From: Filimonas zeae
Lineage (GTDB): Bacteria; Bacteroidota; Bacteroidia; Chitinophagales; Chitinophagaceae
Direction of reading: 5' to 3'
DNA: 64,000 nucleotides
Assembly (NCBI RefSeq): GCF_014641615.1
Contig: NZ_BMIB01000002.1
Span: 744,001-808,000 of the forward strand
The notes under the pieces were generated by a model. It made no database searches. It was not told the origin of the DNA and was given only the letters and a program-made list of their open reading frames with translations. The first letter of the stretch is position 1. Every line of letters starts with the position of its first letter. Shown here piece after piece: positions 53,734 to 63,900 of the stretch. The translations under genes were made by a program, and so were the position numbers.

Positions 53734-55213
53734 AATCTTGGAATTTTTATTGTATTAGATGCCCCTGAATTATGCAGGTAGATATACTTTTTATCAACTA
53801 CAACGGATCGCGGAAAGTCCTGCAGGCGAGCCTGCCTGTTCAAATTTTCTTTGATGTTCGTCATAGTCCCCGGGAGATGGCCGCCCGCCAATTATTTCCC
53901 TTTGATATATGGAAGCTCCCCTTTCAATTTGCACCATCATAGTGCCAGAAGTTGGATGTAGGTGTACCGCCCCAACCGCCCCTGGTTCATCGCCAGCATC
54001 CGAAACCGAACCAGTCATGGAGTAAGCCGATTTTGCAGGATTTTCCCCAACAGTCACAACACCGTCTTTTAGAACGGTATTGCCGGTGGCTTCCGAATAA
54101 AGGCTATTTTTATCGGTTACTTTTCCGTCTACTAATACCTTATCTGCCCCCGTCAGTGATACCCCGCCAACGGATGTTGCCTGAAATTTAGTTTCATTAT
54201 CTGTGTAAAATTTCGAAAACGCCTTTGTGTCATATGTATAGCCAAAACCTTTTAAATCTTCAACTGTCGCACCTCCACTTTTTATCTTTGCATCAAATGA
54301 TGCCTGACTTTTCTCATGTATTACTACCGGAGTTATACGTTTACTTCCATCTTTAATTCTATGAACTTCTTCGCCACCACTATTATAATAAACATGATCA
54401 AATGGTGCCATTCCATCAGGATCACTAAATCTGGTAGGATTATCAAAAGCAAAATTATATGGCGAATACCTTCTCATTTTCTCTGACAATGGATCTAAAC
54501 TATACCACCTACCCACCTGCAGGTCATACATCCTGGCTCCATAATCAAACCACTCCAGCCCACTACCATCAGCAAACTCTCTATCCTGCAGCTCTTTACC
54601 ATTATATTTCAACTTATTCCGTAACCTACCCTCAGCCTTGCTGCTGATTCCCGCAATATTTAATCCAAACGGATAATAATGATCCACCTCAAGCAGCGGC
54701 CCCTGTATGGAAGTAACTCCTAATTCCTCAAATATCACATCAGCATCGGTAGATTCACTACTCGTAAATACATATACGTAACCACTCTTCTCTACCTCCC
54801 AACCCTCTTTTACATGCGTGGATAGCTGCCCTTCCTCCCCAACACGCTGAAAACCTGCATACTCCGGCTGTTTGAGTGACTTCTTTACGGTATCTTCTTT
54901 AACAGGCTTCAAATCTTCATCCAGCAACACCCAGTTAAGATATGCTTTAGGTTTACGCGATATTTTCTCGTCCAGCGCATCACGCTTTTGTAAAAAGCTT
55001 AACACCCCAGGAAGTATAGGGGTGGCACCGGATGCCGCCTGTAGCACCGGCCCATCATGTACAGTGATGGCCCCAACTTCTTCTGTTTCCCATCCAGTTT
55101 GGCCACATATTGATTGGCAGAATCTCTATCCGGAAAAGCCGCAGGTTTTAAAGCACGGGTTTCCGACAGGTTGGCGTAATAAGTTTCTTCCTGCGCAGCA
55201 CTGTCCGGTTCTA
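53730..55213 (-). pseudogene. Orphan RHS core with JAB-like toxin tip (truncated, frameshifted)
   Basis: Homology to RHS-B begins abruptly at 55213 (EPDSAAQEETYY). At about 55060-55068 some 50 codons present in RHS-B (LLLKVNAGDKINI onward) are missing and the frame changes. The core then reads on (GPVLQAASGA ... YYPFGLNIAGI ... VGRWYSLDPLSEKMRRYSPYNFAFDNPTRFSDPDG). The tip has GAVHLHP (about 53950) and SPGDYD, a JAMM/JAB-like HxHP...SxxD arrangement. One extra base near 53808-53812 shifts the frame; corrected, it ends RSVVVDKKYIYLHN...IPRL, in ATGA overlap with the immunity gene. It is a displaced rhs tip, probably no longer expressed as a full toxin. Confidence 0.8.
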
Positions 55214-55216
55214 GTT

Positions 55217-55897
55217 TCACTCACCAATTCCCACAAGCCTTATGAATTCCGGATGCAAGCTTGCAGTTTTAAAAAAATCAGTCTTTCTGCTCTCTTCTAA
55301 CGACTGCTTGTACCACTTATCCAGATCTTTCTTATAAGTAAAAGAAAAATGTTGTCCCAGAAAAGCTTTGTTTATTTTCTGAGTAATCATATCGCATTCG
55401 AAAGCATGAATTAAAGGCTGCTTTGCCCAAGTAAACACTTCAGGAACTGAATCGTGAACAAAAATAGCATACTCAAATTTGCATTTCTTATTATTCAAAG
55501 AAAAACCAACCATTTTAATACTACATTGAGCTACAACAATGCCGCTCAAAGTATCTACCACATCTCGACCATTAATACCATAAATGTATTTAGTGCAAGA
55601 GTCATTCAGATTACGCAAACCATATTTCACTACAGAATCCTTAGACTGTGAAGCATATTCATCAAAAGCAGCTATAGCTACGTCACGCGCCTGAACACTA
55701 TCCTTGACTAAGGAAACAGGCTTATTAGCACTATCCCCATCACTTTTCTTATTAAAAGAACATCCCAAGCTTAAAATACATGCAAAAAGGTATAAGCATA
55801 ATTTACGTATACTACCTCTCTGTTTACAATGAGCATGTTTTATTAAACGCTGCTCTATCCCGGATACTACATCAATTACTAAAGCAATCAGCTTCAC
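55217..55897 (-). CDS. Putative lipoprotein, orphan immunity candidate
   Basis: Up to 226 aa. A lipoprotein-type signal (LCLYLFACILSLGC, Cys about 46) lies 30 residues inside, so the true start is probably later, but no ATG is found there; the 5' end may be a recombination join. Mature part unrelated to the other immunity candidates (SCTKYIYGINGRDVVDTL; FEYAIFVHDSVPEVFTW). It overlaps the 3' end of 55872-56423 by 26 bp, and the orphan RHS fragment starts 4 bp after its stop. Position suggests a stranded immunity gene whose toxin tip is gone. Confidence 0.6.
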   Translation of the reverse strand: MKLIALVIDVVSGIEQRLIKHAHCKQRGSIRKLCLYLFACILSLGCSFNKKSDGDSANKPVSLVKDSVQARDVAIAAFDEYASQSKDSVVKYGLRNLNDSCTKYIYGINGRDVVDTLSGIVVAQCSIKMVGFSLNNKKCKFEYAIFVHDSVPEVFTWAKQPLIHAFECDMITQKINKAFLGQHFSFTYKKDLDKWYKQSLEESRKTDFFKTASLHPEFIRLVGIGE

Positions 55898-56423
55898 CTC
55901 TTAAATATGCAATTAAATCATCAAAATATCTGTCATGCATCTTACTTGTAAAGAATAACCATTGCTTTTCACAGAACTGAATCTTAGCAGACTTTCCATC
56001 CAGATATGCATCTATTCTAAACACATGATCATGAGATAAATCGCTCAAAGTATCACCAGGAACCTGAGCTATTTCTTTACCAATAAGTATGAGCTTGTCA
56101 ATTGACAAATCCGTCTTTAAGAACGATTTCTTTTTGTTAAATCTCAGTTTCCCCTTTACATATCGTACGTTGTAATACAGTCGACTTATACTTTTCCCAC
56201 GTTTATTAACCCAAAAAACAAAACTCCAGGAAGAACTATATCCACGTTGTCCTTCGTATAGACTAAGACAGGTAGCGGCACCAGAACCTATAATATTTTG
56301 CATATCCTTGCCAACGATTTCTTCAAATTCACTCCGACTAGTATCACAAGAATAAACTTCCTGCCCAATCCCGGATTTTAAGAAAAGTAAAACAGTAAAT
56401 AGCAGCACAAAAAGCTTATACAT
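55872..56423 (-). CDS. Exported immunity candidate of RHS-B
   Basis: 183 aa with signal peptide (MYKLFVLLFTVLLFLKSGIGQ). Paralogue of the RHS-A partner at 44684-45247 (YSCDTSR; GSGAATCLSLYEGQRG; FWVNKRGKSISRLYYN; QVPGDTLSDLSHDHVFRID; IQFCEKQW). Starts one base after the RHS-B stop codon. Conserved cysteines suggest disulphides in the periplasm. It remains intact although RHS-B is frameshifted. Confidence 0.8.
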   Translation of the reverse strand: MYKLFVLLFTVLLFLKSGIGQEVYSCDTSRSEFEEIVGKDMQNIIGSGAATCLSLYEGQRGYSSSWSFVFWVNKRGKSISRLYYNVRYVKGKLRFNKKKSFLKTDLSIDKLILIGKEIAQVPGDTLSDLSHDHVFRIDAYLDGKSAKIQFCEKQWLFFTSKMHDRYFDDLIAYLRGEADCFSN

Positions 56424-59400
56424 TTAATTCTTAGGTTTTAAATGATCAGGAATAGAGTTGGCAGAATTAGCAGGCATTGGAACATTTCCATTATGATCAG
56501 CACCATTCCTGTAATAAGGAGCTCCATGTGCTCTAAGATAAATGTTGTCACTCATAGTCGCACCGACCTGAATAGCGCCTTTTCTCTGAGTATACCCATC
56601 TCCCCATCGAACTTCCGAGGTAAGGTTATGACCAATCATTTCATGGTTTAAGGAAAATGCAGCATCTGGCCAAATGAAGCAGACCTTCCCGAAAAAGTAG
56701 TCAAATCCTCAATTTTAGTAGTATTCGCTATATTAATTGCAACTAATCCTTGTCCGTTTCGACTTCCATCTGGCCCCCAATTTATAGACTTCCCACCCTG
56801 TATTTTCGCACCGTCCAATCCCTCCATTGATGAAAATAAACTTTTATCTATGTTTTTTGCCTGAGACAGGTCTACAGTTTCTCCGTTCCTGGAATCGATA
56901 ATAGCTGCAAACTGCGTGCTTGTTGAATTTATTACATTGAAATAACCTGTAGCTAAAGCTTGAACATCTTTATCCAATCCGCTTATAGCCGCATTAAACG
57001 CTTTCTCATCTATCATTGACAAAGAAACCTTATCACTGCCCATTGTAAATAGTTTCAATAATTGTTCAGTACCCCGCAGGCCGCTGAAATTTTGATGAAG
57101 AGCCGCTAGCATCCGCTGTCCCGAACTCTCATTCACTCCTCGCATTGTATCACCCAGAAAATCCATATTCATTATAGGATTATTCCCCATAGATGAATAT
57201 GAACTTACTGAATGATCTGGTTTAGGATCTAGTTGCCACCAACGTCCCAGCTGGGGATCAAGCATCCTATAATACGCCTCATAATTATTCAAACCTATAT
57301 CTTTATTAAACTCGATGCCGTTATATCTTGCCTTATTATATAGCTTCCCTTCGGACTTACTACATATGTTAGCTATAGATAATCCGAACGGATAATAGTG
57401 ATCCACTTCCAGCAACGGCCCCTGTATGGAAGTTACCCCTAATTCTTCAAATACCACCTCGGCATCCGCAGATTCACTACTCGTAAATACATATACGTAC
57501 CCACTCTTTTCTACCTCCCATCCCTCTTTTACATGCTGCGAAAGCTCCCCCTCCTCCCCAACACGTTGAAAACCTGCATACTCCGGCTGCTTAAGTGATT
57601 TCCTTATCGTATCCTCTTTAACAGGTTTCAAATCTTCATCCAGCAGCACCCAATTGAGATACGCTTTGGGTTTACGCGTTATTTTCTCGTCCTGCGCATC
57701 GCGTGTTTGTAAAAAGCTTAAAACGCCCGGTAAAATAGTACTAGCACCAGAGGCTGCCTGTAAAACCGGCCCATTGTGAAGTATTCCTGCCTCTACAGCA
57801 TTACCCAATAAACCGGAAGCAGCCCCCGTAAAAGGCAGCGACTGATCCTCGTTTTTTCCGTTACGCTGATACCAGCTTTTGGCCCGTATATTAATCTTAT
57901 CACCGGCATTTACTTTCAGCAATAGCGATGGCCCCAGCTTATTCTGTTTGCCATCCAGTTTTGCCACATATTTATTGGCAGAATCTCTATCCGGATAAGC
58001 GGCCGGCTTTAACGCGCGCGTTTCCGACAGGTTGGCGTAGTAGGTTTCTTCCTGCGCAGCACTGTCCGGTTCCATTGTAGCCACCTGATAAACAGCAACC
58101 GTTTCTTCCTCGGTAAGCGTAGCCCGGATATTACCCAAATGGTCTTTTACAAAGTAATCGTATACGTAGCTGCCATCAGGCTTGCGGCGTATGCGGCCTT
58201 CTTCATGCGCCAGCTGCTTTAAGTCGTTATTCTCATATTGAAAACTGCCTATGTAGGTGGTAGTGGTAACCGTATTACTGTTAGTGGCATCGGTTACAGC
58301 CTTTTTAAGCTTATTACCGGCAGCATCGTAGGTATAAGCAATAGTACCCTTACCGGTAACCGTAATTAAGGAAGGCAGGTTTAAATGATTATAGGCAATA
58401 CTGCTGATGCCTTTGTTTAAATCATACACCATATTACCATTGCCATCGTAGTCATAATCCTGTGTTTGTCCGCCGGTAATTTCTTTAAAATCGCCCAGGG
58501 TGCTGGCCGGGTTGTTAAAAGCATCTGTAACCCGCTTTAAACGATTTCCCCCAATAGAAAAATCGTAATTATAAGTAAGATCATCAAGTCTGGTGGAAGG
58601 CGTAACGTAATGCTGCATCCGTAAAATATTGCCATTGGCATCATAAGCCTGGGCAGCGTCTGTGCCATTGCCCATAACGGTAGTGTAGTCCCGGCCCAGG
58701 GAAGTGTTCCAGGTGGTAGCATTGATCTTCTCGGTAAAATCAGCCTTTAGTAAACGGCTGGCTGCATCGTAAGTATATCCATAGGATCGCACCTGCTGGT
58801 CGTTACGGCTGCACCATGTAACACCGGCTATATTACTATTGTACTGCTTCTGCGTAAAGCCATAATCATAGCTTAACTCCTCCCCAAAGAAATTGCTTGT
58901 TCCGGAAGGATTGGCTACGTAATTCCTGTTAATACCCGTTAACCACCCGCGGATGTTATAAGCGTATGTAAGCGTCTCTATCGGCTGATTATTGTACACA
59001 CCCCCCGGTTTTTTACGCCCCAGTTGTTTTGTTAAAAGCTGCCCGGCTGCATCATACAATAAAGTATCTATGGTAACCCACGAACCGCTGTTTACCCGCT
59101 TCTTTACCGAAAGCAACCTGCCGGCATGATCATAATCGTGCTTCGTGATCACTTTTACCGTACCTGGCGTCATTCCCGTGGCACTATGTGAGGCTTTGGC
59201 CATAAGCACTTTACCATCAAAACTGTATTGGTTGGTTACGATATCGGTAGCACCGCTTATATTGGTGCTTTTAGTTTGAATAAGGCGCGCACGATCGTCG
59301 TAAAAATTAATCGAGAACAGATACTGAGAAGTTCCCAATACCCTTATCTGCGTACCGGTAACCATGCCCCTTACAGTTGTAACAGGCGTAATAGCACGCG

Positions 59401-60752
59401 AATAAGGAAAAGTTGCATCGGAAGCTGTGAGAAAATCTGCGGTAGTTTCAGCGGAAGCAAAGGCAGCTGTTAAACCACTACCAGAAGTACTTACCCAATC
59501 ATAATTATCATAAAATGTTACAGAAAGATAGCCATCCGCAGGCGAGGCTACACCAGGATAATTGATGCTACCGGCAGCAGAAGCAGCATGTGTAGTACGA
59601 ACGGCAGCGCTTGTCCATAAATAGGCTTTGAAAGGTCTGTTTAGCTCATCATACTGTGTTACCAGCCATTGTTGCGCGGCACGCATTCTGGCATCCTGCG
59701 TCATCACCAGCCGGTCACGGGCATCATACACCATATATACTTCACCGGCACCAGGCACCCGCTTAATAATCATACGATTTCGGTTATCATATTCGTAACT
59801 GAAGCAAAGCTCTTTAGCTATATTACTGGCAGCCCAGGTAGCGGCATCAAACACCCAGCTGGCGCTAAGTTGCTCCACCCCTTTGGGCTGTATAACATAT
59901 CTCAGCAAACCCAGATCGTCGTATACATAATAGGTATGCAGCCATCCTGCAAAGGCTGTTACAACAGCGCCACTGGTAATTTCTACCTTCTTCAGAATTA
60001 CCTGCCCCAGCTTATCTTTATATTCCACCACCCGTTTGCTATGCTCATCAGTTGTAACAGTCCGGTACAAAGCACCGCTATTGTAATAACCGGAGCTTAC
60101 CGGAACAGCGCCGGATGTGGCACTAATGGCCCATATACGTACTTCATTGGCAGCATTACATTCATAAGCCGTCTGCACGCCCCTGCTACTACCCGACCAA
60201 CTGTTGCCCGGTGACATAATACCCAATACCCGGCTTAATGGAGAAGCTTCGTAATTAGTCTGGCTGTAAAACACCTCTTCCCCAGGGTACTGAGCCGTCA
60301 TAAACGCGCCCTGTTCCGCAAAAGGAGTAGTTTTAAAATCACCATTAGCAGAGGCAGCTGTATAGGGGAGGTATTTATACTTCTCACGGCTAAACTCATC
60401 GTACACAACAGGAGTAACCACATCAAAACTCTGACCGGAGCCATTGGCAGGAGAAAATTGCCAGTTAACATTTTGCAGAGGCCTGCCCAGTCCATCTGCA
60501 TAGGTAGTAGCTCTGCTTACTTCCCTGACGGTTCTGGAAGAAGACACCACATCCGCTTCTGTAGTAATTGGCCGAAGAGGCGTCCAGGATTTTACGTAAT
60601 TTAATGGAAGACCAGAAGCATAAGCCGCGGGCCGGGCAGCTACTGTTTGAGCAACGGGCAACGTTTCTGCTATAGGTTTTACCTGAGCGGATATTTTTGT
60701 TATAAAAAAAAATAATTACCAATATAACAAGGTATAACTGTTTCTCTTTCAT
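56424..60752 (-). pseudogene. RHS-B: DUF6443-type RHS toxin gene with two frameshifts
   Basis: Homologous to RHS-A from signal peptide to last residue. ATG at 60752 (MKEKQLYLVILVI); a run of nine As at 60704-60712 shifts the frame inside the signal peptide, and eight would restore IFFITKISAQVKP, matching RHS-A. A long frame is then open from about 60700 to 56648 (PLNYVKSWTP, YD repeats, core ending GRWWQLDPKPDHS). A second shift between 56650 and 56690 takes GRSASFGQ out of the frame that continues PDAAFSLNHEMIGHN and ends HLKPKN at 56424. As read, no exported or complete toxin can be made. Either real inactivation or switching, or two sequencing errors. Its immunity gene is intact. Confidence 0.8.
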
Positions 60753-60871
60753 AAATATTTTTTGAAGCAATGTATCACTGATTAACAAGGACATAACAGT
60801 AACTGACTCTGTGTTATTAACCGTGATAATTAAATAGATAAAAGAGAAACAGGTTGTATTATTTTTTGCAT

Positions 60872-60921
60872 AAGTGTTTTTTAAGGAATAAGTATTTGCT
60901 TAAGGTTACTACAGCAATATA
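60872..60921 (-). promoter_or_regulatory. Conserved leader element of RHS-B
   Basis: Same two 13-mers as at 49676-49727 (AAGTGTTTTTTAA, CTACAGCAATATA), here with starts 37 bp apart. It lies 120 bp upstream of the RHS-B ATG and 48 bp before the divergent gene at 60970. Confidence 0.45.
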
Positions 60922-60969
60922 CAAAAAATAAATTACATTTATTTTAAATTCAACGACCAACCCTTAACC

Positions 60970-63900
60970 ATGACTACCCTTTACCTGATATTAAAGCGCA
61001 CGGCCTTTATAGCATCTGTTCTATTCTTCTCATTATCAGTAAACTCTCAGAATCTGGCGCCATTAAACGCCAATGTGGTTATTCCCCCTCCCAATGCAGC
61101 AGCTATTGCTCGTTATGGAGAAGTACCGGTAGGATTGTATTCAGGGAAACCTGACATTTCTATTCCCTTGTTTAATGTAGCATTTAACAAAGATTTCTCC
61201 ATCCCCCTTGTATTGCAATATGACGCTTCTGATATAAAGGTTCAAACTGCAGCTTCGCGGGTGGGGTTTGGCTGGAGTATGAATACAGGAGGCGTAATTA
61301 CCAGAAGTATAGTAGGGTTACCCGATGAGCATGGAAAAGGATTTAACTATACATACAATGCCCTGCCTCTGGGCAACGGCCAGGCTATTCAACCTTATAC
61401 CGATAGCATCCGGTACTTTGCCATTGGAGAGAACGATGGCGAATCGGACATTTACACTTTTAACCTGCCAGGCGGGGGAGGCAGGTTTATTAATACGGGT
61501 ACCGGATTTCAGACATTGCCATTGAGCAACTACAAAATCACCATAAGCGGCAATGCGTTTGAAATTACAGACGACAATGGTTATAAATACCTGTTCGGCG
61601 CTGTTGAAACCACGCAGACAGACATTGGAGACTCTGAAATATTTGCGCCTACCGCCTGGTATATTTCTAAAATACTGTTTCCCAACAACAGCGACTCTAT
61701 CACCTTCCAATATACAGGTCATGTATACCATAACAATGCAGACTATTCCACTACGCTGTTACAAACTGCACCCGGCAATACCACCTGCCAGACCCAATTT
61801 CCTAACCAAACCATTATAAGAACACAAAATCAGATAATAGCCGGCGTACTGCTTACTTCAATAACCGGCACACAGGGAAGCCTGCGTTTTGCTTATGGCA
61901 ACCGTACTGATTGTGATGATAAAAAGATAGATACCATTATACAACTGAATGCATGGGGGCAAGAGATGAAAAGAACCAACCTGGTTTACGATTATTTTAA
62001 CGGAGGTTACAAGCTAAAACTGACAGGTGTAAAAGAAGGTCGCCTGAATGCTGTTGAAAAACAACATCTGTTTGAATATTATAACAATATTGCCGAAGGA
62101 ATTACCAGCAAAGCACAGGATCACTGGGGATTTTACAATGCTAAAAACAATACCACGCTGATACCTGCTTATATCAATCCTAATGGGGTATATATTCCCG
62201 GAGCCAACCGGGAAACTGACACTGTACAAATCCGGTCGGGGGTATTAAAAAGAATTATTTACCCCACCGGCGGATACACGCAGTTTGATTTTGAAGCGAA
62301 CGACTATAGCTCAGTGATGGTGGGGGCATTGCCACCCTACATGTACATTCCGGTATTTAATTCTCAGAGTGTAACGGTATCTAACAGTGGTAACAGCTTT
62401 TTAGAAAAGACGATCACCATTCCTTATGCACAGTCGGTAGATGTGGCATTCCGCATCGGTAACTGCATGGAGGGTGAAAACGCTACCAACTGCACTTCCT
62501 ATTCTTCAATGCCCCCTTCTACCACACTGTATATAAACGCTCCCAATGGACAGCGCATCTACACAGCAACCACCACTAATTCCAACACCAATACTTATGG
62601 AGGCACCACGCTGTTTCTGGAGCCGGGCACCTATACCATTGGAGGAACGACACCTGAGCCATTTGACTTTGGCTATCTGAATTTTGCTTATCTCAGATAT
62701 GACTCCACCAAACCCATCAAAAGATGGCCTGGAGGCGGACTACGCATTAAGAGGATAACGCAGCACGATGGGATAAACCATCTCAACAATATCGTCCGAA
62801 ACTATAACTACGATAAACGTACAGATTCAACTTTATCAAACGGTATTCTGTTAACAGAACCAACTTACGACTATCAGATGGTTAAATACACGGTAGAAAG
62901 GCTGAGCCCGAATGCATTTCCGGGCTGCACTAATGCCTGCCCTATTACTTCCCGCAGCACCTACCCCAAAAACATTCCCGGCATTTCGGCAGGGAGCTAT
63001 GTAATTTATCCGGAAGCCAGAGAAATACTGTCAGACCAAAGTGAGATAGACTATGAATTTACCATGCCGCAACATTTTACCGCTTTACGTGTACCTCCCT
63101 TCACTTCGGTATTTAACAGCTGGGAAGAAGGCCTGCCCAAACGGAAAACTTACTATAACGCCGGGAAGGCTAAACTGCGGGAAGAAATATCGGTATACCT
63201 GTATGATACTGTTGCCAGCATACCAGCTATTAAAAACATTAAGGTAATGCCCTACACCACCTGCGAGGCTGACCAGCTGCTATCATCAGGCGTATACGGA
63301 AGAAGCCAGGCCTATTTTGATGTGTACTACTATAAGCCTTACCGCTTAAAATACAAACAGGACACAGTGAAGATGTATGAAAACGCCAGTCCGTTAAAAG
63401 TGATTACCACGTGGAAAAAAACATTATTTGAAAGCATTGCAAACTTTAACCCCACACAGGAAGAAAGTGACAACAGTACAGGCGGCACTTTAAAAACGAC
63501 CTTTGCGTATGCTAATAATTTTACCGGTACTGCTGTTTACGATTCCATGCGGGCAAGGAACATGTTAAAAGTTCCGGTTACTATAAAGAGCTACCGAAAC
63601 AATCAGCTTACAGAACAACTGATTTATAATCACGATTTATGGCATACAGGCAAAAGCATTTATCTGAAAAGTATATCCAGAGGATACACCACACTTACGC
63701 CTGAAACAAGACTACTTATTAATCAGTACGATATCAAAGGCAACGCGCTGGAACAGCAAAAACCGGATGATGTAAAATATGTGTACCTATACGGCTATTC
63801 CAATGCCTATCCGGTAGCCAAAGTAGCTGGCAGCACCTATGCAACAGTCAGCAGTCTGGTAAACATGGCCATTCTCAACAACACAAACGGCCAATATACC

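Noticed and set aside
54999..55220. Separate 73-aa gene
   Set aside because: It is the 5' piece of the orphan RHS core, out of frame after the internal deletion; its end is missense.
56424..56639. Separate 71-aa gene
   Set aside because: It is the frameshifted C-terminal end of RHS-B, matching the end of RHS-A residue for residue in the conserved parts.
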